Part shown: positions 24,564 through 33,738 of the stretch, piece by piece
Position numbering within the stretch: the stretch's first letter is position 1
Layout: each line of letters opens with the position of its first letter
Assembly (NCBI GenBank): GCA_937907055.1
Contig: CALCTW010000094.1
Location: 1-44,181 of the forward strand
Reading direction: 5' to 3'
From: an uncultured Clostridia bacterium
GTDB lineage: Bacteria; Bacillota; Clostridia; Christensenellales; Aristaeellaceae
DNA: 44,181 nt
Made by a program: the position numbers and the translations under genes
Notes under the pieces: generated by a model
Databases searched by the model: none
What the model saw: only the letters and a program-made list of their open reading frames with translations
What the model was told of the DNA's origin: nothing

Positions 24564-24820
24564 CGAAAGGCAATGAAGCAGAAGTTTTCCTGCTCTTCTC
24601 ACCAAGCGAGCCGGCAGAGGGTGTAAGGCCGGTGTGAGAGACCTGAAAATGCCGCTGCCAAGCCGCCCGCAGGAAGGCAAAAGCCGATGGCGGGCCGGGG
24701 GTCTCCGTTAAAAGGCGTTGAGTGGGCGCGTAAAGCGAAAGCAGGGCGCGCCAAGTGAAGTGGTACCGCGAATACAGTGCGTCTGTTCGTCTTCAGGATG
24801 ATGAGGCGCACTTTTTATTT
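24564..24820 (+). promoter_or_regulatory. T-box riboswitch (tRNA-Ala sensing) of alaS
   Basis: The leader contains the antiterminator bulge sequence AAGTGGTACCGCG (24758-24770), close to the T-box consensus. A probable alanine specifier GCC (24651-24653) follows a GAA of the specifier loop (24645-24647); GCT at 24654 is the alternative. The terminator is AGTGCGTCT/AGGCGCACT (24776-24784 with 24804-24812) followed by TTTTTATTT. Uncharged tRNA-Ala should favour the antiterminator and so raise alaS expression. The 257-nt region explains most of the 403-base gap between truA and alaS. Confidence 0.9.
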
Positions 24821-24888
24821 CTGTTTTGCGTGTAAAACAGAAAAAGTCAGATCCGTACAGCGGATCGAAAAAAGAAGGAGAAACCGCT

Positions 24889-26859
24889 ATGAAACAGTTG
24901 ACCAGCAATGATCTGCGCGCGCTGTGGCTGAAGTTTTTCACCCAGAAGCAGCACGCTGTGATCGCCTCTGCCTCTGTCATTCCGGAGAATGACCCCACCG
25001 TGCTGTTCACCACCGCCGGTATGCATCCCCTCGTTCCCTATCTGCTGGGTCAGAAGCATCCTGCCGGTAATCGTCTGTGCGACGTGCAGAAGTGCATCCG
25101 CACCAAGGATATCGATGAAGTGGGCGATATGAGCCACCTGACCTTCTTTGAAATGCTGGGCAACTGGAGCCTCGGCGATTATTTCAAGGAGAACATGATC
25201 CCCTGGAGCTGGGAATTCCTGACCGGCGAAGAATGGCTGGGTCTGGACAAGGATAAGCTGGCCTTCACCGTGTTTGAGGGCGACAGCGACTGCCCCCGTG
25301 ATGACGAAGCCGGCAATCTGTGGCGCAAGTGCGGCGTGAAGGAGGATCACCTCTTCTATCTGCCCAAGAAGCATAACTGGTGGGGCCCTGCCGGTGTGAC
25401 CGGTCCCTGCGGCCCGGACACCGAGATGTTCGTGATCAAGAAGACCCCCTGCGGCCCGGATTGCTCTCCCGCCTGCGATTGCGGCGCGTATCTGGAGATC
25501 TGGAACGACGTGTTCATGCAGTATAACAAGCAGGCGGACGGCACCTTCATCCCCCTGACGCAGAAGAACGTGGATACCGGTATGGGTCTGGAGCGCGTGA
25601 TCTGCGTGCTGAATGACAAAAAGAGCGTGTATGACACCGATGTGTTCGCCGGTATCCTGGGCAAGATCGAGGAACTGAGCGGCAAGAAGTATAACGCCGA
25701 TGACGAGAACACCAAGGCTTTCCGCGTGGTGGCCGATCATATGCGTACTTCTACCTTCATTCTGGGCGATCCCCGCGGCGTGAGCCCCTCCAATGTGGAC
25801 CAGGGCTACATCCTGCGCCGTCTGATCCGCCGCGCCGTGCGTTTCGGCATGAATCTGGGCCTGCAGGCCGGTTTCACCGGCGAGATCGCGCAGGTGATCA
25901 TCGACCAGTATGCCGATATCTATCCCGAACTGAAGCAGAACAGCGCCTTCGTGCTGGAGCAGCTGAAGCTGGAGGAAGACCGCTTCACCCGCACCCTGCG
26001 TCAGGGCGAAAAGGAATTCGACAAGCTGTACAATAACGTGAACATGACCCGTACCCTGCTGGAAGGCATTCTGGGCAGCGAGGACATCGCGGCTGCCGCC
26101 GCGCAGGCCGCGGAGACCAAGAAGCTGCGTCCCTCTCCCGATATGATGCCCATCATCGAAGCCGCCAAGGCCGGTGACGCCGCGCAGGTCAAGGCCGCGA
26201 TCGAGAATCGCATGAGCACTCTGAACGTGCTGGACGGCCGCAATGCCTTCAAGCTGTATGATACCTATGGCTTCCCCGTTGAAATGACCATCGAGCTGGC
26301 TGCCGAGAAGGGCATGTCTGTCGATCTGGACGGCTTCAACGAGCGCTTCAAGCAGCATCAGGAGACCAGCCATGCCGGTGCCGAGCAGCGCTTCAAGGGC
26401 GGTCTGGCCGACAGCAGCGAACAGACTGCCTGTCTGCATACCGCGACCCACCTGCTGCAGGCTGCCCTGCGCAAGGTGCTGGGTGACGAAGTGCATCAGA
26501 AGGGCTCCAACATCACGGCGGAGCGTCTGCGTTTCGACTTCACCTTCGGCCGTAAGGTGACCCCTGAAGAACTGGCGATCGTCGAAAAGATGGTCAACGA
26601 AGCCATCGAAGCCAAGGTTCCCGTAACGCTGGAGGAAATGACCGTGGCGGAAGCCAAGGCGCAGGGCGCGATGGGTCTGTTCGAGAGCAAGTACGGCGAG
26701 CGTGTCAAGGTGTACACCATGGGCACCTACTCCAAGGAGATCTGCGGCGGTCCTCACGCGAGCAATACCGGTGATCTGGTCTCCTTCAAGATCCAGAAGG
26801 AGGAAAGCTCCTCTGCCGGTGTGCGCCGCATCAAGGCTGTTATCGGCCGTCAGGCGTAA
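24889..26859 (+). CDS. alaS: Alanyl-tRNA synthetase, short form lacking the C-terminal domain
   Basis: This class II synthetase charges tRNA-Ala. The N-terminal catalytic core shows motif 1 around FTTAGMHPLVPYL, then FEMLGNWSLGDYFK, WWGPAGVTGPCGPDTE, and NVDTGMGLERV (motif 3). The editing domain zinc ligands are HTATHLL and CGGPHA. At 656 residues it stops after the editing domain; usual bacterial AlaRS has about 870 residues with a C-Ala/DHHA1 domain. It also has an Ala-rich insertion around 395-450 (ETKKLRPSPDMMPIIEAAKA) and a Cys-rich stretch (TPCGPDCSPACDCGAY). AGAAGGAG precedes ATG 24889. A strong terminator follows at once, so the short length is the real end and not a frameshift. Confidence 0.94.
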   Translation: MKQLTSNDLRALWLKFFTQKQHAVIASASVIPENDPTVLFTTAGMHPLVPYLLGQKHPAGNRLCDVQKCIRTKDIDEVGDMSHLTFFEMLGNWSLGDYFKENMIPWSWEFLTGEEWLGLDKDKLAFTVFEGDSDCPRDDEAGNLWRKCGVKEDHLFYLPKKHNWWGPAGVTGPCGPDTEMFVIKKTPCGPDCSPACDCGAYLEIWNDVFMQYNKQADGTFIPLTQKNVDTGMGLERVICVLNDKKSVYDTDVFAGILGKIEELSGKKYNADDENTKAFRVVADHMRTSTFILGDPRGVSPSNVDQGYILRRLIRRAVRFGMNLGLQAGFTGEIAQVIIDQYADIYPELKQNSAFVLEQLKLEEDRFTRTLRQGEKEFDKLYNNVNMTRTLLEGILGSEDIAAAAAQAAETKKLRPSPDMMPIIEAAKAGDAAQVKAAIENRMSTLNVLDGRNAFKLYDTYGFPVEMTIELAAEKGMSVDLDGFNERFKQHQETSHAGAEQRFKGGLADSSEQTACLHTATHLLQAALRKVLGDEVHQKGSNITAERLRFDFTFGRKVTPEELAIVEKMVNEAIEAKVPVTLEEMTVAEAKAQGAMGLFESKYGERVKVYTMGTYSKEICGGPHASNTGDLVSFKIQKEESSSAGVRRIKAVIGRQA

Positions 26860-26890
26860 GATCGTTTTCCCCGGGGCGGGGATATAAAGC

Positions 26891-26929
26891 AAAACGGGAG
26901 TGCCGTATCGCGCGGCGCTTCCGTTTTTT
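26891..26929 (+). terminator. Rho-independent terminator after alaS
   Basis: A 15-bp stem (26891-26905 with 26913-26927, two G-T pairs) with a 7-base loop ends in six T. Confidence 0.92.
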
Positions 26930-27162
26930 GATGCGGCACGGCGCGGGGCGCGGCAGATTTCCGCGCGGATGAAAACACGAATCACGCTCAAAAACAGCCG
27001 AAAACACAGGTAGGATCGCTCAGAATGACGAAAAACCAGTAAAAATACAGTTTTGCGGCATCTGTCATGAATACCGCGGAGAATGTGAATAGGGTATAAT
27101 AAGATCATCCGGAGTCCCGGAGCGGATGACTGAACAGATGATGATCACCGGAGGATATGAAA
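26930..27162 (+). promoter_or_regulatory. Intergenic region with -10 element of the dehydrogenase gene
   Basis: A perfect TATAAT lies at 27095-27100, with no convincing -35. The preceding bases are A-rich stretches (about 26968-27052) with no open frame or clear secondary structure. Confidence 0.45.
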
Positions 27163-28119
27163 ATGAGGATCGTATTGGCGGAAGGCCTGAATGTACCGGA
27201 GCAGATGATCGATGCTCTGGCGGAAAAACTGACAGCGCAGGGGCATACCTTCGCCCGCTTCGCGGGAAAGCCCGTAAACGCGCAGGAGATGGCGGAAAGG
27301 ATCGGGGACGCGGACGCGGCCATTATCGCCAACAGCCCTTTCCCGGATGACGCTGTGCGCGCGTGCGGAAATCTGAAAATGCTGAGTGTCGCCTTCGCGG
27401 GCGTGGACCATGTGGGAAAGGCCGCCTGCAGGGAGAAAAATATTCTGGTATGCAACGCGGCCGGATACAGCAATGAGACGGTGGCGGAGCTGGTGATCGG
27501 ACAGACGCTCAGTCTGCTTCGAATGACCAGGGAAGCGGATGCCGCGACGCGCGCGGGCAAGACCTCTCTGGGCCTCATGGGCGGCGAGCTCGCCGGCAGG
27601 ACCGTCGGTATCATCGGCACCGGGCAAATCGGTCTGCGTACGGCGCAGCTGTTTCAGGCCTTCGGCGCGGAAGTGATCGCCTTCTCCAGAACGGAAAAGG
27701 CGGAGGCTGTACAGATGGGGATCCGTTATCTGCCGTTGGATGATGTGATGGCGAAGAGCGACATCATTTCGCTGCACGTGCCGCTGAAGGAGGATACCCG
27801 CGGGCTGATCGGCGAAAGGGAGATCGCCCTGATGAAAGAAACAGCCGTCCTGATCAACTGCGCCAGAGGGCCTGTGGTACAGGAGGGTGCGCTCGCGGAC
27901 GCGCTGAATTCCGGAAGGATCGCCGGCGCGGCGATCGATGTGTTTGATAAAGAGCCGCCGCTGGATGAAAGTGAACCGCTCCTTTCCGCGAAGAACTGCA
28001 TTCTGACGCCGCATACAGGCTTCCTGACAAAAGAGGCTATGGCGCGCCGCGCGCAGATCGCTTTTGACAATATCGCGGCGTGGCTGGAGGGCAAAGAATT
28101 GAACAAATGCGCCCTGTAA
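27163..28119 (+). CDS. D-isomer-specific 2-hydroxyacid dehydrogenase (phosphoglycerate dehydrogenase-like)
   Basis: The 318-residue NAD-dependent dehydrogenase reduces a 2-keto acid or oxidises a D-2-hydroxyacid. It has the split substrate domain, the NAD-binding motif GRTVGIIGTGQIGLRTAQLF (glycines near 147-152), an Arg in NCARGPVVQEG, Glu in FDKEPPLDESEPLL and the catalytic His in LTPHTGFLTKEA. Length fits D-lactate, glycerate or phosphoglycerate-like enzymes without ACT domain, so serine biosynthesis is not certain. GGAGG at 27150-27154 lies 8 bases before ATG 27163 and only 2 before ATG 27157, so 27163 is preferred. Single gene with its own terminator. Confidence 0.88.
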   Translation: MRIVLAEGLNVPEQMIDALAEKLTAQGHTFARFAGKPVNAQEMAERIGDADAAIIANSPFPDDAVRACGNLKMLSVAFAGVDHVGKAACREKNILVCNAAGYSNETVAELVIGQTLSLLRMTREADAATRAGKTSLGLMGGELAGRTVGIIGTGQIGLRTAQLFQAFGAEVIAFSRTEKAEAVQMGIRYLPLDDVMAKSDIISLHVPLKEDTRGLIGEREIALMKETAVLINCARGPVVQEGALADALNSGRIAGAAIDVFDKEPPLDESEPLLSAKNCILTPHTGFLTKEAMARRAQIAFDNIAAWLEGKELNKCAL

Positions 28120-28171
28120 ACGGACTTTTGTTCGGAATAGTCGCTATATTGCGGAAATATTACAAAAACAG

Positions 28172-28227
28172 ACACAAGATGTTGTGGAAACACGGATCTT
28201 GTGTTTTCTTTTGCCCTGTTTTCAGGG
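28172..28227 (+). terminator. Terminator region after the dehydrogenase gene
   Basis: ACACAAGAT (28172-28180) pairs with ATCTTGTGT (28196-28204), followed by TTTTCTTTT. A second small hairpin CCCTG/CAGGG (28214-28218, 28223-28227) follows directly. Confidence 0.75.
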
Positions 28228-28393
28228 TAAAAAGCGCTGTTTCAGAGGCAGCGCGAGTCATATAAACGTCCATTTCAACACACCCGGGCAGGTGGACAGA
28301 TGTCAAAAAGCGAAAATCCCATAAAATAAAGGCTGAACGCCTGTTGGAGAGGTGAAAATCGCAAAAAAATTTTTTCCGAGGGGCAAAAAATGC
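28228..28393. other. Spacer before the ribosomal operon promoter
   Basis: Contains a GCGCTG/CAGCGC hairpin (28234-28239, 28249-28254) and an A/T block just upstream of the promoter (28362-28376), which could act as an UP element. I see no gene here. Confidence 0.4.
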
Positions 28394-28422
28394 TTGATTT
28401 ATGGAAATAAATCGTCTATAAT
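28394..28422 (+). promoter_or_regulatory. Promoter of the S10-spc-alpha superoperon
   Basis: TTGATT (28394-28399) and a perfect TATAAT (28417-28422) are 17 bases apart, with A/T runs upstream. It is the only clear promoter ahead of rpsJ. Confidence 0.82.
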
Positions 28423-28656
28423 GTGGCTGTTGTCTGTTTATGGGTTGAAGCGGTAGGTTGCCGCTCTTGGCCAAGAGCGGGTAATTACCGTGGACCATGT
28501 CGGGACAAGATCCCGGCGACGGACTCACGCGCATCAGAATGCGCATTTGGATTCCGGGCCCAAAACGTTAAGTCGCTGTGACCTGCGAAGCAGCCGACGG
28601 ACAATGCGGGACTCCCACCGGAAACCGCGAGTACGAAATCTTAAGGAGGAAGCAAA
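28423..28656 (+). promoter_or_regulatory. Structured 5' leader of the ribosomal protein operon
   Basis: The ~225-nt leader before rpsJ holds consecutive inverted repeats: CGGTA...TACCG enclosing the perfect CCGCTCTTGG/CCAAGAGCGG (28461-28480), CGGGA/TCCCG (28501-28505, 28511-28515) and GCGCAT/ATGCGC (28529-28534, 28539-28544). Ribosomal operons are commonly controlled by a ribosomal protein binding such leaders (L4 in the E. coli S10 operon). No terminator-like T-run is present, so control would be at translation or by another mechanism. The regulator protein is not deducible. Confidence 0.6.
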
Positions 28657-28965
28657 ATGGCCAACCAGAAGATCCGCATCAAGCTCAAGGCGTATGAGCA
28701 CAATCTCATCGACCAGTCTGCAGAGCGCATTGTGGAAACTGCCAAGCGCACGGGCGCCAAAGTATCAGGCCCCATCCCGCTGCCCACTGAGAAGGAGATC
28801 GTCACGATCCTCCGTTCTCCCCACAAGTACAAGGACAGCCGTGAACAGTTTGAACGCCGCACTCATAAGCGTCTCATCGACATCCTGAACGTCAATCAGA
28901 AGACCGTGGATGCCATGATGAAGCTCGATCTTCCCGCCGGCGTTGAAATCGAGATCAAGCTGTAA
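28657..28965 (+). CDS. rpsJ: 30S ribosomal protein S10 (NusE)
   Basis: The 102-residue S10 binds 16S rRNA in the 30S head and, as NusE, joins NusB in antitermination. It shows [30 protein letters not shown] and the exposed loop HKRLIDI. AAGGAGG lies ahead of the ATG. First gene of the operon, 17 bases before rplC. Confidence 0.98.
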   Translation: MANQKIRIKLKAYEHNLIDQSAERIVETAKRTGAKVSGPIPLPTEKEIVTILRSPHKYKDSREQFERRTHKRLIDILNVNQKTVDAMMKLDLPAGVEIEIKL

Positions 28966-28982
28966 GGCAGGAGGAAGTAACA

Positions 28983-29627
28983 ATGAAGAAAGCAATCATC
29001 GGCAAGAAGCTGGGTATGACCCAGATCTTCCTGGAGGACGGCCGCCTCGTGCCCGTCACTGTCATCCAGGCCGGCCCCTGCACCGTGGTGCAGAAGAAGA
29101 CCATCGAGAAGGATGGCTACGAAGCCGTTCAGATGGGTTTTGAAGAGGTTCCCGCGAACCGCGCCGAAAAGCTTGTGAACAAGCCTCAGGCCGGTCACTT
29201 CAAGAAGGCGGGCGTTGCCCCCATGCGCAAGCTGCGTGAATTCCGTCTGGACGACAGCGCTTCTTACGAAGTCGGTCAGGTCGTCAAGGCTGACGTGTTC
29301 GCCGAGGGCGATTGCGTCGACGTGAGCGGCATCAGCAAGGGTCACGGATTCAGCGGCGCCATCTACCGCTGGCATCAGCACACCGGTCCTATGGCTCACG
29401 GTTCCAAGTATCACCGTGGTCTGGGTTCCATGAGCGCCAACTCTGATCCTTCCCGCGTTTTCAAGAACAAGCACATGCCCGGTCATTACGGTGTTGAAAA
29501 GGTCACCATCCAGAACCTGGCGGTCGTCAAGGTGGATGCGGAACGCAGCCTGCTGCTGGTCCGCGGCGCTGTTCCCGGCCCCAAGGAAGGTCTGCTGATC
29601 ATCCGTAACACCTGCAAGAAGGCTTAA
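28983..29627 (+). CDS. rplC: 50S ribosomal protein L3
   Basis: The 214-residue L3 is an early-assembly protein reaching the peptidyl transferase centre. It starts [15 protein letters not shown] and has [13 protein letters not shown] and the Gln-containing tip region around [16 protein letters not shown]. Length is normal. Cotranscribed with rpsJ and rplD with 17-base gaps on both sides. Confidence 0.98.
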   Translation: MKKAIIGKKLGMTQIFLEDGRLVPVTVIQAGPCTVVQKKTIEKDGYEAVQMGFEEVPANRAEKLVNKPQAGHFKKAGVAPMRKLREFRLDDSASYEVGQVVKADVFAEGDCVDVSGISKGHGFSGAIYRWHQHTGPMAHGSKYHRGLGSMSANSDPSRVFKNKHMPGHYGVEKVTIQNLAVVKVDAERSLLLVRGAVPGPKEGLLIIRNTCKKA

Positions 29628-29644
29628 TTTAGGAGGAAACCAAA

Positions 29645-30262
29645 ATGCCGAATATTCCTGTGGTCAACATGCAGGGCAAAGAGGTTGGCACGATGGAACT
29701 CAAAGATGAGATCTTTGCAGTAGAAGTCAACACCGCCGCGATGCACCTGGTGGTCCGCTCCTATCTGGCTGCCCAGCGTCAGGGCACTCAGAGCGCGCTG
29801 ACCCGCGGCATGGTCCGCGGCGGCGGTCGCAAGATCTATCGTCAGAAGGGCACCGGTAACGCTCGCCATCATGGCAACCGTGCTCCTCAGTTCCGTCATG
29901 GCGGCGTTGTGTTCGCTCCCTCGCCCCGTGATTATGTGATCAACGTTCCCAAGAAGGTCCGCCGCCTGGCGATGAAGAGCGCCTTCACTTCCAAGCTGAA
30001 TGACATCATCGTCGTTGACGAGATCAAGTTCGCCGAAGCGAAGACCAAGTACATGGCCAAGATGCTGAAGGACCTGGGCGCCGAAAAGAAGACCCTGATG
30101 ATCCTGAACGGCAAGGACACCGATGTGATCCGCGCCGGCAAGAACATCCCCACCCTCAAGGACGCCTATGTTAACACCATCAATGTCTATGACCTGCTGA
30201 ACAACGAAAAGATCATCGTTGTGAAGGCCGCCATGGAAAGCATCCAGGAGGTGTACGCATGA
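29645..30262 (+). CDS. rplD: 50S ribosomal protein L4
   Basis: The 205-residue L4 lines the exit tunnel. Its long loop shows RGMVRGGGRKIYRQKGTGNA and FRHGGVVFAPSPRDY. In E. coli L4 also represses its own operon; whether it does here is unknown. Its TGA stop overlaps the rplW start by four bases, suggesting coupled translation. Confidence 0.98.
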   Translation: MPNIPVVNMQGKEVGTMELKDEIFAVEVNTAAMHLVVRSYLAAQRQGTQSALTRGMVRGGGRKIYRQKGTGNARHHGNRAPQFRHGGVVFAPSPRDYVINVPKKVRRLAMKSAFTSKLNDIIVVDEIKFAEAKTKYMAKMLKDLGAEKKTLMILNGKDTDVIRAGKNIPTLKDAYVNTINVYDLLNNEKIIVVKAAMESIQEVYA

Positions 30263-30555
30263 AAGATCCCCATGATATCATCCTGCGCCCTGTCCTGACC
30301 GAAAAGGGTTATGACGGGATCGCCGATAAGAAGTATGTCTTCGAAGTCGCCAAGGATGCCAACAAGATCGAGATCAAGCAGGCTTGCGAGATCGTCTTCC
30401 CCGGCATCAAGGTCGCGAAGGTCAACACTCTGCGCACCATCGGCAAGATGAAGCGTCAGGGCACCCACGAAGGCCGCACCCCTGAAGTGAAGAAAGCCTA
30501 CGTAATTCTGACTGAAGAATCCAAGCCCATCGAGTTCTTCGAGGGTATGGTTTAA
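30259..30555 (+). CDS. rplW: 50S ribosomal protein L23
   Basis: The 98-residue L23 lies at the tunnel exit and docks trigger factor and SRP. Motifs ILRPVLTEKGYD and YVFEVAKDANKIEIKQACE are typical. Start overlaps rplD by four bases; rplB follows 15 bases later with its own AAGGAGG. Confidence 0.98.
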   Translation: MKDPHDIILRPVLTEKGYDGIADKKYVFEVAKDANKIEIKQACEIVFPGIKVAKVNTLRTIGKMKRQGTHEGRTPEVKKAYVILTEESKPIEFFEGMV

Positions 30556-30570
30556 GGAGGGCATAAGATA

Positions 30571-31401
30571 ATGGCTATTCGAGTTTATAAGCCGACTTCG
30601 GCTGCCCGCCGCTTTATGTCGGTTCTGACTTACGAAGAGATCACCAAGAAGACTCCTGAAAAGTCCTTGACTGAAACTCTGAAGAAGCATGCCGGCCGTA
30701 ACAAGCAGGGCAAGATCACCGTTCGTCATCAGGGCGGCGGTAACAAGATCAAGTACCGCGTGATCGATTTCAAGCGCAACAAGCTGGACATCCCCGCTAA
30801 GGTTGCCGCGATCGAATACGATCCCAACCGCAGCGCCTTCATTGCTCTGCTGAACTATGCAGACGGCGAAAAGCGCTACATCCTCTGCCCCCTGGATCTG
30901 CACGTGGGTGACACCGTTGTCGCCGGCCCCAACGCCGACATCAAGCCCGGCAACGCGCTGCCCATCGCCAACATCCCCGTTGGTACGCTGATCCACAACA
31001 TCGAGATCAAGCCCGGCCGCGGCGGCCAGATGGTTCGTTCCGCCGGTGCTTATGCTCAGCTGATGGGTAAGGAAGGCGCCTACGCTCAGGTGCGTATGCC
31101 CTCCGGCGAATATCGTCGTGTCGCGATGAACGCCATGGCGACCATCGGTACCGTCGGCAACACCGATCACAGCAACGTGAACATCGGTAAGGCCGGCCGC
31201 AAGCGTCACATGGGCATCCGTCCCACCGTCCGCGGTGTTGTCATGAACCCCTGTGATCATCCCCACGGCGGTGGTGAAGGCAAGTCCCCCGTTGGTATGC
31301 CTTCTCCTGTTACCCCCTGGGGTAAGCCCGCTCTGGGCTACAAGACCCGCAAGCACAAGAAGTATTCTAACAAGATGATCGTAAAGCGTGCTAGCAAGTA
31401 A
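30571..31401 (+). CDS. rplB: 50S ribosomal protein L2
   Basis: The 276-residue L2 binds 23S rRNA and supports peptidyl transfer. It has [19 protein letters not shown] early and the conserved [15 protein letters not shown] with the functionally important His near the C-terminus. Normal length. AAGGAGG precedes its start. Confidence 0.98.
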   Translation: MAIRVYKPTSAARRFMSVLTYEEITKKTPEKSLTETLKKHAGRNKQGKITVRHQGGGNKIKYRVIDFKRNKLDIPAKVAAIEYDPNRSAFIALLNYADGEKRYILCPLDLHVGDTVVAGPNADIKPGNALPIANIPVGTLIHNIEIKPGRGGQMVRSAGAYAQLMGKEGAYAQVRMPSGEYRRVAMNAMATIGTVGNTDHSNVNIGKAGRKRHMGIRPTVRGVVMNPCDHPHGGGEGKSPVGMPSPVTPWGKPALGYKTRKHKKYSNKMIVKRASK

Positions 31402-31433
31402 GCCCATAGCGATCGAAAGGAGGCAAACCCCAC

Positions 31434-31712
31434 ATGAGCCGTTCTGTTAAAAAGGGCCCTTATGTAGAAGAAGCGCTGTATCAGCGCGTCGTCAAAATGA
31501 ATGAATCCGGCGACAAGCAGGTCCTGAAGACCTGGAGCCGTTCCTCTACCATCTTCCCTGAGTTTGTTGGTCACACCATCGCCGTCCATGACGGTCATAA
31601 GCATGTGCCCGTTTACATCACCGAAGATATGGTAGGCCACAAACTTGGTGAATTCGCCCCCACCCGCACTTACCGCGGACATGCCGGCGAAAAGGCCAGC
31701 GGTCGTAAATAA
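31434..31712 (+). CDS. rpsS: 30S ribosomal protein S19
   Basis: The 92-residue S19 forms a complex with S13 in the 30S head. Motifs: [15 protein letters not shown] at the start, [16 protein letters not shown] and [24 protein letters not shown] lies upstream. Gap of 32 bases to rplB. Confidence 0.98.
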   Translation: MSRSVKKGPYVEEALYQRVVKMNESGDKQVLKTWSRSSTIFPEFVGHTIAVHDGHKHVPVYITEDMVGHKLGEFAPTRTYRGHAGEKASGRK

Positions 31713-31735
31713 GGGAAGGAAGGAGCAATAAAACA

Positions 31736-32119
31736 ATGGCTACTAATACCCGTGAAAAGGGCATTGCCCGCGAAGAAAATCGCGACAAGCGTCCTCACGC
31801 TATTGCCAAGAACATTCGCCTGTCTTCCTCCAAAGCGAAGATCGTTCTCGATCTGATCCGCGGCAAGCAGGTCGACCGTGCTCTGGCGATCCTGGAATTC
31901 ACTCCCAAGGCTGCTTCTCCCGTCATCGCGAAGGTGCTCAAGAGCGCTATCGCTAACGCTGAGAATAACCTGGACATGGACCGCAGCAACCTCTACGTTG
32001 CTGAGTGCTTCGCCAACCAGGGTGCCACCCTCAAGCGCTATGTTGCCCGCAGCCGCGGCAGCGCGTCCCCCATGCTCAAGCGCACCTGCCACATCAGCGT
32101 TGTGCTGGACCAGAAGTAA
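31736..32119 (+). CDS. rplV: 50S ribosomal protein L22
   Basis: The 127-residue L22 reaches the exit tunnel by a beta hairpin. The family core starts at [20 protein letters not shown] (about 22-41), and the hairpin has [18 protein letters not shown]. The N-terminus is about 15 residues longer than in many bacteria and is strongly charged. Confidence 0.97.
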   Translation: MATNTREKGIAREENRDKRPHAIAKNIRLSSSKAKIVLDLIRGKQVDRALAILEFTPKAASPVIAKVLKSAIANAENNLDMDRSNLYVAECFANQGATLKRYVARSRGSASPMLKRTCHISVVLDQK

Positions 32120-32134
32120 GAGGGAGGAAATAAA

Positions 32135-32806
32135 ATGGGACAGAAAGTTAATCCGCATGGTGCCCGCGTTGGCGTGATCTTCGACTGGAGCACTCGCTGG
32201 TACTCCGATAAGAAGAATTTCGCCAAGCAGCTCAAGGAAGACTATGAACTGCGCAACATGCTCAAGGAAAAGTTTTATGCGACCGGCATCAGCCGGATCG
32301 ATATCGAGCGCTCTGCAAGCCGTATGACTGTGAACCTGTTCACCGGCAAGCCCGGCATGATCATCGGCCGCGGCGGTAAGGGCATCGAGGAACTCAAGGC
32401 TGAAGTTGAAAAGTTCGTCGGTCATGCTGTGAACATCAACGTCATGGATGTCAAGAATCCTGATGCCGATGCTCAGCTGATCTCCGAGAACATCGCTCAG
32501 CAGCTGGAAAAGCGTATCGCTTTCCGCCGCGCGATGAAGAGCAGCATCCAGCGCGCGATGAAGGCCGGTGCCAAGGGCGTCAAGGTCTCCATCAGCGGCC
32601 GTCTGGCCGGTGCCGATATTGCCCGCAGCGAGCAGTACCATGAGGGCTCCATCCCGCTGCAGACCCTGCGCGCCAACATCGACTATGGCTTCGCAGAGGC
32701 TAAGACCACTTACGGCCGTCTGGGCGTAAAGGTTTGGGTATACAAGGGACAGATCCTGCCCAAGCCCAAGAAAGTCGCTGCGGCAGCTACCGAAGGAGGC
32801 AAGTAA
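32135..32806 (+). CDS. rpsC: 30S ribosomal protein S3
   Basis: The 223-residue S3 lies at the mRNA entry of the 30S subunit. It starts [13 protein letters not shown], has a KH domain with [14 protein letters not shown] and the C-domain [22 protein letters not shown] of the next gene lies inside its 3' end; rplP begins 4 bases after the stop. Confidence 0.98.
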   Translation: MGQKVNPHGARVGVIFDWSTRWYSDKKNFAKQLKEDYELRNMLKEKFYATGISRIDIERSASRMTVNLFTGKPGMIIGRGGKGIEELKAEVEKFVGHAVNINVMDVKNPDADAQLISENIAQQLEKRIAFRRAMKSSIQRAMKAGAKGVKVSISGRLAGADIARSEQYHEGSIPLQTLRANIDYGFAEAKTTYGRLGVKVWVYKGQILPKPKKVAAAATEGGK

Positions 32807-32810
32807 TCCT

Positions 32811-33260
32811 ATGTTGATGCCTAAGAGAGTTAAGCACCGCAAGCAGTTCCGCGGCCGTATGAAGGGCGCTGCCCACCGCGGTAACTTCATTGCCTACGGT
32901 GATATCGGCCTTGTGGCCATGGAACCCCATTGGATCACTTCCCAGCAGATCGAAGCTGCTCGTGTGGCGCTGACCCGTTACACCAAGCGCGGCGGTCAGG
33001 TGTGGATCAAGATCTTCCCCGACAAGCCCGTGACCGCGAAGCCCGCTGAGACCCGCATGGGTTCCGGTAAGGGTGCTCCGGAATACTGGGTCGCGGTCGT
33101 TAAGCCCGGCCGTGTGCTGTTCGAGGTTGGCGGCGTTGACCTGACGGTCGCCCGCGAGGCTCTGCGTCTCGCCGGCTCCAAGCTGCCCCTCAAGACCAAG
33201 ATCGTACTGCGCGAAGATGCGCCTAATCCTAATGTAGAAGCGGGTGGTGAAAGCAAATGA
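32811..33260 (+). CDS. rplP: 50S ribosomal protein L16
   Basis: The 149-residue L16 organises tRNA binding on the 50S subunit. It starts [18 protein letters not shown] and has the conserved [19 protein letters not shown]. Its stop overlaps the rpmC start (ATGA), and its own ribosome-binding site is within the end of rpsC, so translation of the three is likely coupled. Confidence 0.98.
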   Translation: MLMPKRVKHRKQFRGRMKGAAHRGNFIAYGDIGLVAMEPHWITSQQIEAARVALTRYTKRGGQVWIKIFPDKPVTAKPAETRMGSGKGAPEYWVAVVKPGRVLFEVGGVDLTVAREALRLAGSKLPLKTKIVLREDAPNPNVEAGGESK

Positions 33261-33454
33261 AGGCCAGCGAATTCGCAGCTATGACTGCTGAAGATCTCCA
33301 GAAGAAGATCGGCGAACTGAAGACCGAGCTGTTTAACCTTCGTTTCCAGCTTGCCACCGGTCAGCTTGAAAACACCATGCAGATCCAGCAGGTGAAGCGT
33401 GACATTGCCCGTGCTATGACCGTGCAGCGTCAGAATGAACTCAAGGCTGACTGA
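33257..33454 (+). CDS. rpmC: 50S ribosomal protein L29
   Basis: The 65-residue L29 is a helical hairpin at the tunnel exit. Motifs [17 protein letters not shown] and [17 protein letters not shown] are typical. Four-base overlap with rplP; rpsQ starts 23 bases later. Confidence 0.97.
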   Translation: MKASEFAAMTAEDLQKKIGELKTELFNLRFQLATGQLENTMQIQQVKRDIARAMTVQRQNELKAD

Positions 33455-33477
33455 GAGCTGTGAAAGGAGAAAACACA

Positions 33478-33738
33478 ATGTCTGAAGTAAGAGGACTCCG
33501 CAAGACCCGCATTGGCGTGGTCGTAAGCGACAAAATGGACAAGACGATCGTTGTCTCCCTGTCCACCCGCGTGCGTCATCCCCTCTATGGCAAGTTCATC
33601 AACAAGAGCGTGAAGCTGAAGGCGCATGACGAGAACAACGAGTGCGGCATCGGCGACACCGTCAAGATCATGGAATGCCGTCCCCTGTCCAAGGACAAGC
33701 GCTGGCGCCTGGTCGAGATCGTTGAGAAGGCCAAGTAA
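33478..33738 (+). CDS. rpsQ: 30S ribosomal protein S17
   Basis: The 86-residue OB-fold protein binds 16S rRNA. It has [20 protein letters not shown] at the start and [21 protein letters not shown] 33478 is chosen because GAAAGGAG lies 8 bases upstream; an in-frame GTG at 33460 is part of that site. It is followed by the first large spacer of the operon. Confidence 0.97.
   Translation: MSEVRGLRKTRIGVVVSDKMDKTIVVSLSTRVRHPLYGKFINKSVKLKAHDENNECGIGDTVKIMECRPLSKDKRWRLVEIVEKAK

Noticed and set aside
24847..27108. Very long open frame on the strand opposite alaS (over 700 codons)
   Set aside because: It mirrors alaS and the GC-biased third positions of its codons; it has no family motifs, and alaS on the other strand is certain.
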